Source of the DNA: Isoetes taiwanensis
Lineage: Eukaryota > Streptophyta > Lycopodiopsida > Isoetales > Isoetaceae
Direction of reading: 5' to 3'
Assembly: GCA_021234155.1 (NCBI GenBank)
Contig: JAJEKV010000293.1
Coordinates: 248,001 to 312,000, forward strand
DNA length: 64,000 nucleotides
In this document: in pieces, positions 12,156-24,142 of the stretch
Layout: every line of letters starts with the position of its first letter
How positions within the stretch are numbered: the first letter of the stretch is position 1
Position numbers and translations under genes: made by a program
Notes under the pieces: generated by a model
What the model was told of the DNA's origin: nothing
The model's input: the letters and a program-made list of their open reading frames with translations, nothing else
Database searches by the model: none

Positions 12156-12599
12156 TATATTTTTACGTCGCACCACAAAGGCAGCGTCACGAAGGACATG
12201 CGACCACAAGTACAAAGAAAACAAAAATACATTGCATGGGCGGCCCGTGAGCACCATGGCCCCGGATAAAAAACCCCTTTGGGAAAAACCGTTGCCATGA
12301 TGACCACAGATCAAAAAGCTATCTTCAAAAAAAGCAACAAGCATACCTCCAACAAACAGAACTTCAACAAACGCCCCCGAACCGTAACCTCTTCACAGCT
12401 AGGTGCCGAGTACTGGTGCGGACTCATGCACGCGCTAAACCTCCATCCTCTCACTGAAACCAGGGCAAATAGATGTCTGGCGAGAGATCCGGTGCCGACC
12501 CTGGAGTAACTTTCGATCAAACCACTAGACCATAAGAGCTGCCCGAAAATTGGTAGAGTCCCAAAACCCCATAGCAACGATCTCGTAAAGGCGGTGGAC

Positions 12600-12930
12600 C
12601 GTGAGGGCACCGCTGAAGTTGAAAACCAACGCATCCAATAAGCCCAAGCGCCAGAAGTCCAGGCGCTCAGGGAAGGCGGCGCTCAGGGAAAACGCTCAGA
12701 GAAGTCGCTCGGAAGAGGTGCATCCTCCAGCCCTGCGCCAAGGCGCCAGCACCCCTGCTCCATCGTGTGCTCCAGCGCTCACAAGCATGCTCGCAGCGCC
12801 CTCGCCAGCATGCATCGGTGCTCAGCGGCGGCACCGAGGTCCGCCTCCGGGCGCCATCCATCTTTGCCGAGGGCCTAGGGCGCCATCCATCACCGCAGAG
12901 AGGCTCAGGCAGCGCTGAGCACCCTCGGCT
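12600..12930. other. GC-rich segment, overlapping ORFs on both strands
   Basis: Distinctly GC-rich compared with its surroundings, with CGCTCAGGGAA and GGGCGCCATCCATC each appearing twice. ORFs at 12601-12918 (+) and 12667-12954 (-) overlap and encode Ala/Pro/Arg/Ser-rich low-complexity peptides with no domain. It could be a decayed CpG-rich transposon or host exon. Confidence 0.3.
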
Positions 12931-13584
12931 GAAGCAATCCGTTGATGCTGCCACAACCCCAAAGCAATCCGTTCAGGCTGCCAAAAGACAAAAACCCAAT
13001 AAACATTAAGTAGAGTAAGTCAACCAATCTCAGTTTGACGCACTGTATATTTCAGATACCTAGACGTAAAGACGGTATAGTTTGAGTAATCTTAACTAAA
13101 AAATAAATTAAGCACATCACAAACTACCAAATCCTGAAATTAATGATGGATCCCTTCAAAAACCATAAGCGTGCAAACTGCAAAGTGATTACAGCAGAAA
13201 AAATACTTTTCAATTTTGTCAAATCAAGCACCATAGTAGAAGGCAACTACAAACAGCCAAGCATCACTATGAACGTAGAAGGCAACTGCAAACAACCAAG
13301 CATCATGTGAACTGCCCAGGGATAGCCAATTCCTAATGCAGGTTCTGGAAGCTCTGGAGGAACCTCTTCTGCTGGTATGCTTACTTCCCAGGTTTCGTCA
13401 GGAAAACCATATAAACATAGGTTTTTATGAAAAGAAGAGAGGGGACAGAGAATAATGGGAATCCCATGGTGGTCGGTTATAGCACCTGTCTATATTACTG
13501 GCACAAAATAGATGGCAATAGAGCAGGTTCAACTCCTGCAATAGTCCAGAATTGAGATCTATTCGACTTAGCACAAAACTTCTT

Positions 13585-13660
13585 TTGCAGCGGATTGGAG
13601 AAGAGAAATGTTCCCGGCGGCCGCAAGACCGCCGCGATAAATTTCTTGTACATGTAAATG
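13585..13660 (+). mobile_element. Fragment related to the copia LTR at 63.6 kb
   Basis: The stretch GATTGGAGAAGAGAAATGTT, then CGGCGGCC..AAG.CCGCCGCG, then ATAAATTTCTTGTA matches 63606-63662 closely, including the GC-rich hairpin. Homology stops on both sides, so this is a truncated relic and not a whole LTR. Confidence 0.6.
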
Positions 13661-15190
13661 GTGTTGTTCAAAGGAAAAAAAGCTAACCATACCTATGAGA
13701 AATGGCCTATTGTTCATCTCTATTATACCATTGAAGCTTATCTTTAGATATCCTTGCCCTCCTTGCAAAGTTGACATTGCCATATGCTCTATACATTGTC
13801 ATCTTCTTGTTGCTCCTTCAAATTGACTTGAAGAACAGGGACAAATGTTGGAGCATTTTGCTTCACTTCACTGCGAAGAAATACATTTGATGCCATGCCC
13901 TTATGTTTGTTTGCTATCTGTTGTTATGGCACAGCTCTAGCAGCCGATGGCTCTGTAGATAAATATTCTGCAGATATGGGAGAGCAAAAGGGGAATGTCT
14001 AGACTAGCTTTTTTTATATGGTTGATGCCGAAATTGCAAAATGAATTTATACAAAATGGAGGGGAACGTCTAAACTAGCTTTCTTCGTATGAAGCTTCCC
14101 AGGCGACAGACGAAGAACCCCAATACAAAAAAATATGCAACACCAAAATGCTCTAGAATTTTGGCCAATAGAACTGGAGCGCCTTTATTCCATTTTCTAG
14201 AAATTCCATTCTCCCCCTTCCATTCCTCTGTCCTGTTCCAAGATCAGCGAAAACCCAGTAGCATTGGCGAGCTGTAGACGCTTGGGTTGTCGGGTGTGGG
14301 TAGTAACTCTGTTAAACAGCAAAGTTTTGCAGATGCAGGGTGCTAAATTTCCCCTTAATTTTCTGTTTTATGTTGGACCAAGGGTTTGTGTGGGGCAGCG
14401 TGGAGGCCAAGCTCATACTTGCCATGATTCTGACTCCTTTCAGATATAAATTACAGGCACTTTTCCATTTCTTCCACAACCCTATTTGTACATCAACATG
14501 AAGATTAAGTTAAGAGACGATTATGGCAGCAGATTGCCAAATGTGCCCCACAACTCAAAAAATTCCCCAAAAAACTACACCGAAAATGTGTAGCCAGGAA
14601 AAAGAATGATACGTGTCGCCAAAATAATAGAGCATAATATAATCAAATATTTGGAGAAAGAATTACATACGTGTAGATAAGTTTGTAAGGGTTATCCTCA
14701 TAACTAAAATGCTTTTGCATTTTAAACGAGACATAGAGAGTTCATACACATTACTGCTGTGTTTCTAGTGAAGAGCCTCGCTGCAAAATATTTTACATGT
14801 TTGGCACTGCTCCGATTCTGAATATGAGCAGAAAATCTGCCATGTACAAACTATTGCAATTTTTTTAGCATCTTTAGTTGGAGTGCATAGATGCAGTCTA
14901 CAAATGGCACAGTGATAAGAATCAGCAAGGAATAAGAAAAAGAAAAACAAACAATGGTGCAGATGGTGTTGACAATCTACCAGGGGGAATTAAGAGAAGT
15001 TCCAAGAATTTGGATAGCCCTCATTAACACAAAGATATGCAACTCAGCTATTGGTTAGAAACAAAAAGTACTACAACATGACAGATAATAGTACGTATAC
15101 TCATTCACTAGCAAAGAATTGGTGTTATTTACAAAAGAATGCCGGGCTTCTTAAATACAAGAAGCAAAAAATGTTGGGCTGTGGTGCTCT
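13661..15190. other. No gene recognised; 3' flank of the XTH copy
   Basis: Includes a short direct duplication about 75 bp apart (GTCTAGACTAGCTTT at 13995, GTCTAAACTAGCTTT at 14069). Otherwise no domain-bearing frame is visible. Confidence 0.5.
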
Positions 15191-15194
15191 TCCC

Positions 15195-16246
15195 TCAGAG
15201 CTTACACTCTAGAGGCATCCTAGTGGAGGAAAAGCGAGCGGTATCCCTGCAATAATCATATATCATGTAGTTCTTTTGAACCCATTTCAGCTTGTTTGAA
15301 GTAGATGAGCTAGTGGTCTGATATGCCTGTTGCCTCCACCAATCTCCTTTGGCATTGGCACATGCATCCACCGAGCCACTCCATTTGCAAGCGTCTATGC
15401 TGAACCCTTTGTAAGATGCTACAAATGGAGCATAATTCCATTTTATCTTCTCTAATCCACCTCGTGTGGCCCAGTCATCTCCATTCCAGAGGCTGGAATA
15501 GATACCCATTGGTTGACTGAGTGGAAAATCAACACCAAAAGCCTTGTTATTTTTATATACTCTTATAGGGACATCATCCACATAAAATCTGCATATGAGT
15601 TGCAATTCAAAAGTTAGGCAAACTAAGGGCATGCATAAAAAATAATCTTTTGGAGAATGGAACTTACATGATCTGTTGAGGATTCCATAAGAACCCATAA
15701 GTGTGAAAATCTTTTGTAGGATCAAACCACAGATACATTCTCTGCTCCCTATCACCTTTTCCATTAGCAAAAACGTTGGTTTGGACAATGTATGACTGCC
15801 CTGAGGTGTTCCCAAGAAATTCAAAATCTAGTTCATCATGGTTGTTGGTCTCTGAGGACATCTGGGAATTCACACAACTCAGTTCGAGAACAAAAAACAA
15901 AAACAACGACAAAATCACAGGTATAAACATAAACATGGAGAAAACAGGGAAGTGTATGGATTAAAGTACTCACATAGAAGGAAGTCACAGTTCCAGCCGA
16001 TTCCCCAGGCACTAGTTTGATCTTCATGCTAATATGCCCAAATAAATATCTGTTTTTAGATGCAAAACCAGCTCCTGATTGTTTATCTAGAACCAGCTGC
16101 AATATCTAGCATCCATCTAATTGTCTAGTGTGATCATTCGCCCATCTGACCCAATAATTTTGATCAAAATTCACATCTGTTTGCTTTGGTAGGAATGAAG
16201 AACGTGCTGCTATTCCAAGTTGAACAAAAAAGGCCAGAAAAATAAG
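15195..16246 (-). pseudogene. XTH (xyloglucan endotransglucosylase/hydrolase), probably inactivated
   Basis: XTHs are secreted GH16 enzymes that cut and rejoin xyloglucan in the cell wall. Three coding blocks with GT/AG junctions are visible: 15974-16246, 15668-15861 and 15195-15588; introns are 15862-15973 and 15589-15667, with phases that fit. In order they give a hydrophobic leader (LIFLAFFVQLGIAA), [11 protein letters not shown], the catalytic motif [11 protein letters not shown], the glycosylation site NTS just after it, [33 protein letters not shown], and the XTH C-terminal domain (KWVQKNYMIYDYC, stop at 15195). The total of about 286 codons matches the family. Two defects occur in the first block: the leader has no in-frame Met (a TGA precedes it at 16247-16249), and TAG at 16106-16108 interrupts between RQLDGC and ILQLVLDK. 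All downstream catalytic residues are kept, so the loss is recent or a sequence error. Confidence 0.85.
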
Positions 16247-16249
16247 TCA

Positions 16250-18715
16250 CGTTGCACTAGTAGCTCGAAATTCAAACAACTTCGCCATAAGCACGGAATG
16301 TAGGCAGTAGAAATGCCGAAAACCTTGAAAGGCAAGAATGGATTGAATGAAGAAGTGGAGTCCCATCCATATATATAAAGCTTTGACGAAGAAGATGTAA
16401 GGAAGGGAAGCTGCAAAATGATGAACGAGAGAGATAGTGTGGAGAAAATTCCATGGACGCGTCTGAGAGTAATGCCATACCTAGGGACAGACAGATCAAT
16501 GCCAGTTATGTTTTTCTAAAGCCAGCGAGGAAAACGCAGGACAGCCCTGCTTTAACAAATTCCACTTTTGCGAAGTGGAAGGAACGAGAGTCCCAGGTTG
16601 CGGCAACCCTAACGGTTAAGAAACCCTAAACACTAGAAAGAAAATGAAGCATTTTCCAAGAGGAAAATGTTTAGCAGCGTTGCCTAACCCGAGGTGACCG
16701 ATTTCCTATCATTCTAGCCTATACACGTGTACGCCATGTATAACAAATGTGTACTGTATGTCATGTATTTTTTTTTTCTAGGCGTTACTCTCTGTCTCCT
16801 TGCCGGGATTATTCTCCTTCTCGGCCTTCCATTGTTCCTTCACGGCTTCAAACGAAAAATCAGTCTGCAGTACCTTTCATCCGACACATCAAATTTGCCT
16901 TTTTTTCCTCGCTTCTTTGCAAAAATGACTTGCTTTTCCCAAGTTTCCTCTTCTAAAACAGAATGGCTCTTTCTGCAAGATGCCGGATTAGGTATAAGTG
17001 CAAGATTTCAGAATTAGATGAATATCTGGTGTTGATTCTTTAGTTCAGCGATAGAGACTAATTTTCTGGCTCTGGCAGCTTGGAATTTCCTTCAACAACT
17101 GGCAGAATATGGTCAAAGTAGCATTGTCTCATGCTCATAAAAAGTCCATGATGTCATCGCATGATTTTGCAAGATTTTATTCCATCTATCCACACTATCT
17201 AATTCCGTGAGGAGCTGAAGTCTGGACATGGATAGGCATTATAAGGGCTTGCATTATGTTGGAAGCAAAGTCCATATTCAAGTTTAAATGTTTTGCAGCT
17301 GACGCACAACATGTGGGCATGTATATGCTTGAAACTCTTGTTGTGGTCTAAGATGTCTTTGTCAATTTGTTTGCGCCTTTGAAGCTTCTAGTCAAGCTGG
17401 CAGGTTGTGAGTAGGACCTTCTTTAATTGTTGAGAGTTGAGGATATTTTACAGGGATTCTCCACTAATGCTAGCACTCATGGGATGCCATCTGGTTCTTC
17501 AAGAATAGTGTGCTTACCCGAGGCTTACAAATAAGCGTCATTCAAGGCAATATTTGTGGCTCTTTCTGAAGCTTGCAACTCTTCCATAAAGAGAAAATGC
17601 ATATTGCATAGTCCATAGTGATTCTATGCAACTCTCGCTTACGGAGTACATTTCGAAACTAGATACTCTAATGAGTTTCTTTTCAAATCTTATCATAGGT
17701 GGTAGTTTTCTAAAGAAAGTTTGATCCATAAGACATAGGTCTTTCCCGTGACAGGTCTCTAGCATTCTCACATTCCCACATCTGTGCATCTAGAAGTTAA
17801 TAGCCATGTTGTATCTTAGTCATGTGTCTTTATGGTTGTTGGCACTCGAGGAAGTTATGGCTGTTCGTTTTAAGTTTAGAAGTGCCAAGGACTATGCCAC
17901 TATTTCTATTGAGGGCAATTCATATCTATGCAAGTTTGAAAAAAAAGATTTTTGAGAAAATGAAATTGAGCAAGGCTTGTGATTTTGATCTTATGCTCAA
18001 GCCAATGAAGGCCCGGTTTTTGCCACTCTTTTATGAATTTAGGCTTGTATATGATCCGTTTCTAGGTATTCTACAAAGTCAGATGCCATGCTTCAAAAAG
18101 CATTTATAGTTGGGTTCAGATTGAATCCTACATATTGTACTAAGAGCAATATGCAATTATGAAATTTTTTTGGAATATCTTGAATGGATTTTAAATGTTT
18201 TTGGTGTTTACCATCTTGCAGTTTATGGCTTGTCAACCTTAATATCTATTTCTCACTCGTCTAATTTTATGATGATTATTTACTGGTATATAGAATATAC
18301 TAAAGAATATTTGGTTCCAACCTAAAACTGTTGCTGCCGCAATGGAGGATTTTGGAGTTGGATCTTTATGAAGAACTTGATGATCATATTCAAGTTGTTT
18401 CAAATCTTATCAAGCAGATGAATATGGCAAAAATAAGGAGGCTTTTATTGATGCATCTGAATCAGAATGGCAACGTTATGAGCTTCTCATTTTAAATGAC
18501 TGTTATATGGTTTCAAAGGTTGATTTTTAAGGTGGATATACAGGCAGACAGATATTAATGCATCTGGTGGATCTTGGATTATTCTTACACAGTCTTATAT
18601 GCATGTCGTTTCATTGACTTTTTTCCAACAAATGGAGATCAAACTTCTAATACAAAAAAGATCAAGTAGCCAACAAGCATTAATAAATAAGCTTAGAAGC
18701 TAATCCAGATGGTTC
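16250..18715. other. No gene recognised
   Basis: Upstream flank of the XTH copy followed by AT-rich DNA. Small perfect hairpins occur at 16560-16580 (TTCCACTT/AAGTGGAA) and 16648-16668 (CATTTTCC/GGAAAATG). Several frames of 60-96 codons exist but none shows a domain. Confidence 0.45.
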
Positions 18716-18752
18716 TATTCTATTCTATCTATTCTATTCTAGAATGGGGCTC
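18716..18752. repeat. (TTCTA)n short microsatellite
   Basis: Imperfect pentanucleotide TTCTA/TCTAT repeats of about 35 bp. Confidence 0.85.
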
Positions 18753-18978
18753 GCATGAAAACGACAAAAACCTCGACAGATAGGCTTCTCATTCATCTCA
18801 GCAGATTTTCTACAATGGTGGATAGTGGATAGCCGCGCACATGCGAACTACCCACGAAGAAAAATAAAGGGAATGTCCAATTATACAACTTGGACCCCAT
18901 GAAATACAATGCTAATAGATGTTTGGTCTGTGTACCTGCCAAAAGCTTATCATCGGGGTTAAAAAACCTTGCCCTTAC

Positions 18979-20110
18979 TTAATCATGTGTCTCCGTGTCT
19001 TGAATTGTGTCTGTTGTGTGCTTATGAAATGGTTTGAGTCGAAAACCATTAATCAAGGTAGGTAACGGAGAGCCATCTAACTCTGTAAATTGAAACCCAC
19101 TTGGCTGGACTATTTGAATAATTTGATAAGGGCCAAGCCAACGAAACTTAAGCTTACCTGGAAAAGTTTTGTACCTGGAATCATAAAGAAGAACTAAGTC
19201 CTCTTCCTTGAAAGTTTTAGTTTTGATCCGTTTGACATGCCAAGATTTTCTCAATCGCCAGCAAGAACTCTAAGATAAGCATCTCTGCGAAGTTCATCTA
19301 ACTGTTGCAGTTGATAAACCCTCTTCTGGAGAGCAGCAGGAGGATCATGAGTAGTAGCCAGTTGAAAATGCAAAGTGGGTAGAACAAATTCGAAGACATT
19401 AAAGCATCTTGGCGCTAGACTAATTTGAATGGTGTCTGCCCTGTGGCAATCTTGTAACTAGTGTTATAGGCCCATAAAACAGTGGGTAACTTCTCCTGCC
19501 AATCGGTTCTAGAAGCGTCACAAATTTTCTTGAGAATGTTGATAAGAGTCTTGTTTGTGCTTTCAGCAAGACCATTGCCTTGAGGATAATAGGGAGTATT
19601 CTTCCGATGATGGATATGCAAGTAGTTCGTCAGCCCTTTAATCGTGTGATTAACAAAATGAACACCTCGATTACTGACGAGTTCTGTGGCGGAGCCGAAC
19701 CGTGTAATGGCATGTGTGTAGAGCACCCGCGACATGCTCGCTGCGATGTTATCTGGTAAGGCACCGGCTTCTGCCCATTTTGTTGCATAATCAGTGAGGA
19801 TAAGGATGTAACGAGCATGGGAGTGTCGCACAGCTGGATCCATAGACCCAATAAAATCCATGCCCCATTTGGTGAAGGGCAATGGCGTGGCGACTAGAGT
19901 TAAGAATAGAACGTCACAGGCCGTGGGTTGTCCCATGCGCTGATAGACATCACAGTTGCGTGCATGAGCGTGGAGGTCTTTGAACAGCGTGGGCCAAAAA
20001 TAGCTAGCCAAAAGAATTTTTGGTGCCCTATTATCACCACTAAAATGTCCTCCACCAAGGCCCTCATGGGGGTCGGCGAACGATCTCCAGGACTTCATGA
20101 GGAAGAACAT
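18979..20110 (-). pseudogene. Ty3/gypsy integrase, active site altered
   Basis: The HHCC-type N-terminus (HEGLGGGHF ... CDVYQRMG) and core (WGMDFIGSM; YYPQGNGLAES) lie in 19415-20110. The GPY/F C-terminal module (KLKFRWLGPYQI) lies in 18979-19254 in another frame. The middle catalytic Asp, normally in TDRG or SDRG, reads VSNRG. This Asp to Asn change would abolish DDE strand transfer. The frame break and the catalytic change both mark it as dead. Confidence 0.85.
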
Positions 20111-20282
20111 GCCTGCGTAACATCATGTCCCTGTTGCGCTTGTAAAGATGTCTAGCGACTATGGTATAGTCACGGACTTCACGAAGGAACTGTTGACGGC
20201 GTGAGCGTAGCTTCTCAGGAGAGAGCGTGGGGCCTTCTGACAGTAAGGCACCAGAGAGAAGATATTGGTGATAGTCGTGAAA

Positions 20283-20890
20283 CTAGTGTGGCGTGGCCGT
20301 ATATAAGAAAAGTTGAGCATCTGAAAAAGTATCAGAGACATCCGTGGATGGGTCATCCGTGTGTATGCGTGAAAGATAATCAGGCACCACATGAGACTTG
20401 CCTGCCTTATGTATAATTTCAAAGGGAGCAAACTCTTGGAGAAGCAGCACCCAGCGAGTAATACGTCCCGTGGGTGTGGTCTTATTGATCAGATAAAGCA
20501 GAGCTTGATGATCTACAAAGAACTTGATTTTGCTACCCAAGCGATAGTGACGGAACCGTTGTACACAAGAGATAAGTCCAAGTGCCTCACATTCTGTGGC
20601 AGAATAATTTTCTCAACAGGGTTAAGTTTCCTGCTTGCATACTGAATAGGCTTGTCAAGATGAGAATCATATTCCTGGGAAAGAACATCACCAATAGCAA
20701 AAGCTGAGACATCCACATGGACATGAAATGGTTTGCCCCACTGAGGTGGAACAAGAATAGGGGTTTGAGTAAGCAGAACCTTCAATTTTTGAAATGCTGC
20801 ATCCGCCTAGAGATTCCAAGCCCAAGCAGATTCATCACCCGTGAGTTTATGAATGGGATCCGCAATGGCAGCTAATCCAGAAATGAAGGT
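20283..20890 (-). pseudogene. Ty3/gypsy RNase H, broken
   Basis: Pieces in two frames: 20513-20785 (VHVDVSAFAIGDVLSQ, the first catalytic Asp region, and PIQYASRKLNPVEK) and 20283-20540 (FFVDHQALLYLI, then RWVLLLQEFAPFEI.HKAGK and DYLSR). This matches the retrotransposon RNase H and the tether to integrase. The usual TDH..L motif appears as VDHQAL. A frameshift separates the two pieces. Confidence 0.75.
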
Positions 20891-21720
20891 TGCATAATAA
20901 TTGACCTTGCCAAGGAATGAGCATGTCTCTTTAATGTTGGTAGGGGCCCGAGCTTTGAGCACGCAACTGATCTTCGCAGGGTCCGTGGTAGTGCCATCTT
21001 TACTGACAATGTGGCCAAGAAGAACACCCGAAGTGACGCAAAAAGTACACTTTTCCGAATTCAAACTAATACCAGATTCATCACATTTTTGAGAAAACAA
21101 CTCCAGTTTGGTGAGATGATCATCCATGGAGTTGTAGGCAGAAAAATCGTCTTGGAAGACTCGCAAAAAGACATTTTCTTTCATGTAATCTTGAAAAACA
21201 GAAAGCATAATGCATTGAAAAGTAGATGGAGAGTTGGACAATCCCAAGGGCACCACTTTGTAGGCAAAAGTGCCCCACGACGTGGTGAATGTAGTTTTCA
21301 ATTGATCTTCCGCTTTAATAGAGATTTTATTGTAGCCAGAGAAACTATCCATGAAAGGAGTACATCTCATGGCCTGCTACTTCTTCAAGGACTTGATCTG
21401 TGAAGGGTAGCGGAAAATGATCTCGTTCCGTGGCCATATTGAGTTTTCTGTAGTCCACCCAAACACGTATTTTCCCATTATGCTTATTAAGGGCAATAAC
21501 AATAGGACTCATACACTTAGTATATTTGACCTCATAAATAAGTCCAGCAGCCAGAAATTTATCAATTTTGGCTTTGACATGGTCACAATAGTTGGGGTTC
21601 AGCCTGTACTATCGTTGCTAGATGGGGCGTGCATCCGGTTTGGTAGGAATGGTGAGTTCCCCCAATTCTTCTTTGATACCTCGTAAATCTTTATAACTTC
21701 ACGCAAAGATGTAGTAGAAA
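20807..21720 (-). pseudogene. Ty3/gypsy reverse transcriptase, broken
   Basis: Read from 21720 downwards: an entry motif (CMSPIVIALNKHNGKIRV.VDYRKLN, about 21440-21560), then a stop region, then the ORF 20807-21370 with FSGYNKISIKAEDQLKTTF, WGTFAYKVVPLGLSNSPSTF, the catalytic box VFQDDFSAYN and the thumb (GHIVSKDG ... FLGKVNYY). The double Asp is kept. Stops near 21375 and 21600 break the frame. Confidence 0.85.
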
Positions 21721-21729
21721 AGAATAAAG

Positions 21730-22160
21730 GCTATTGAGTGGCGTCACATAAGGGTTGCTTCATGACAGCAGCAACATCAACAATGCATGCAGAAGTGTCA
21801 ACATCTGGCTGGATGTTAACATGTTGAATGCGATTGCAAGGCACAAGATACGGATCAAGCAAGGAAGCAACAACTTGATCTTGATCGAGACTCATATCGC
21901 CCCAAGGATCAACATACTCAGGGTAAGCAGACAAAGGTAGACCAGTGGCAGAAGCTTGTACATGATAAGTGTTTTGGAGTTCCTCAGAATAACTATCAGA
22001 GAGTGATGGTTCAACATGTTCAACAGAGATGAGTTTTCCAGTTTAAAAATCCCTCGTGGCATTCAATGATCCATTAGTAATACAAGTTGATCATTGACCC
22101 AATAGTGAATGCTTTTAGCCTGGCGGAGAAAAGGTCGTCCAATCAGCATTTACTAATCAC
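21730..22160 (-). pseudogene. Protease/linker remnant
   Basis: The minus frame near 22080-22160 reads MLIGRPFLRQAKSIHYW, which resembles the end of retropepsin (ILLGRPFL). The catalytic DSG/DTG is not clearly visible upstream. The rest (21731-21934) is an unrecognised linker. Confidence 0.45.
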
Positions 22161-22171
22161 TAAGATCCTCC

Positions 22172-24044
22172 CTAGTTTTCGACTTTGGACATGACATGAG
22201 GCATGAGCTTGTCGAGATCAGGGTCAAAATGGACCGTCTTTTGTTCCTCATGAGGGATAGTGTCGACAACAAAAGCAGGTTGTATGTCCTGAGGCAGAAG
22301 CGTCAAGGGGCGTGTGCCCAGGTGCTGGCATGAGACCAGACCTACCCAGTTGGATTGTTGAACCGGAGAGTTGAAGCTTGATAGATTTCTTCTTGAGCCT
22401 GTTGGTCGAGGGGCACAGATGGAGGAGCTTGTTGGGGGCACTGTTGTTGAGGCGCGCAAGGGGGTTTTTTCAACATGGGGCGAGGGCCTTGTTTGCTGTT
22501 GGCAACCCAGAGTTGATAAGCAGTGAGGCAGACTGAGGCAGTTTGGTTTGTATCTAGAAGTTATACTTGGACTTAAGGGAGTTGTGGGCACGCCGTGGTG
22601 GTGTGACCCCATTCTTGACAATTATAGCATTGAGCTTTTGCTGGATCAAAAAGAGTGTGTGAGCCTTGACCGCGTGGTTGCTGAGATTGTGGATATTGCT
22701 GTTGTTGTGGATATGGCGGGGTGTGGATATTGTTGAGGCGTCGTCTGAACTTGGAAGACCATCTTTTGTCAAAAAGGTATAGGATGAGAGCGCGTGCATT
22801 CTTCAGTAGCATGATTGCACATGTTGCAACGTTTGCAATGAGGAGGACCATTAGTGGAATTGCATTCATTGGCCAGATGGTCTTGATACTTACAAATATG
22901 ACACCAAAATTGACTTCATTGTGGTAGAGCAGATTGATGAGGTTGAACCGTATTTTGTGGAACTATAACAGGTAGAATGAAAGGAAGATCTGTGAGAGGA
23001 ATGCCACGGGAATATACGTTGATGGAATGGTTAACCAATTCGATAACATAGTCCAACATCTTGGGGCACACCCATAAGGCGAACAGCCGGAGGAAGGCCT
23101 TCCAGAAATCAAACCAAGATCTAACTCTGCATGGAATATTCTTTGAGCTTGCTAACCAAGATATAGAGACGATCAGCAAAATCACGACCAGACTCCGTGG
23201 GTGGTTGTTGAAGGGTCATTGAGTTGCTTGAGAAGTTGTTGATCATCATCAGTGGTACCATAATGTGATAGGAAAGCAGCCTTCATTTCTTGCCAGTTCT
23301 GTTTCCAATGACTTTTATTGGCCGTAAGCGCCAAGCAGCATGGTCGAGAAAATATGAAACTTGAGTTGTGGCTGAGAGTGGCCATTCAAGATAGCCATAG
23401 CTTCAAATTCTTCCATGTGTACCTGAGCACTTTGATCAAGGATGGGCTTCCCCTTCGCATTCCCAAAAATTGGATAGGTAAGCTTAAGGTTGTGAGCAGT
23501 GTGTAAGGTGGTGGAGCATACGAATAAACAGGACCTTGGGTTATAGCCATGGGCTGAGAGCAAGCTATCTGCGTGGGGGCTGTGAAATTAGGAGGTCCTG
23601 AGAGAGGGGCATCATTTGGCAATATTCCGTGGGTGCCATCCTCATTCAGGTTGAGATCAACAATATTGTAAACTTGAACAGGAGGTTGAAAAGATGGAGA
23701 AGAGTAAAATTCTTGAACATGATTGGGACCAAAAGAAACTTGAGGGTAGCCGATACTATGTTGTGGAGAAGATGGTTGGGAAGGCAACATTGTTGGTCCA
23801 GAAAGAATGTGGATGTAAATGCTTTCTGACATTTGAAAGTAATAAGGACTTTGATACACAGGAGTGTGATGTGGCGACTGTGGTTGAGAACAATGTTTGC
23901 AAGTAGGGTGGGACCCCGACTGGGAGCAAACACGAGGGGTAAGCGGTGCAGAATGAGCACGCGACCGGACGCGGCCACCTTCAATATTATAATCATCATC
24001 ATACATGTCGCGAGCAGCTTCTCTCTGCATTGATGGCGATCCAA
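22172..24044 (-). pseudogene. Ty3/gypsy gag with three CCHC knuckles
   Basis: Begins with a Pro/Ser/Tyr-rich leader (23386-24030), followed by the gag core in shifted frames (YPIFGNAKGKPILDQSAQVH; WQEMKAAFLSHYGTTDDD; 23182-23563). Three C-x2-C-x4-H-x4-C knuckles follow at about 22860-22905 (CHICKYQDHLANEC), 22806-22850 (CKRCNMCNHATEEC) and 22575-22625 (CYNCQEWGHTTTAC). Most plant Ty3 gags have one or two. A Pro/Ser-rich tail ends at 22172. It is split by several frameshifts. Confidence 0.75.
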
Positions 24045-24142
24045 TCGAGCCGCAGTTTGGCTGAGGAGCTCATCCTGAGTAAAAGCACGAATAGATATGT
24101 TTAAGTTAAAAAAAGAGAACTAAGATCCAGCAGTGGCGACAA

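Noticed and set aside
12601-12954. Overlapping Ala/Arg/Ser-rich ORFs
   Set aside because: A GC-rich low-complexity region with open frames on both strands and no domain.
16210-16499. Minus-strand ORFs upstream of XTH as its first exon
   Set aside because: They are in other frames, and no splice pair joins them to the XTH leader without dropping conserved residues.
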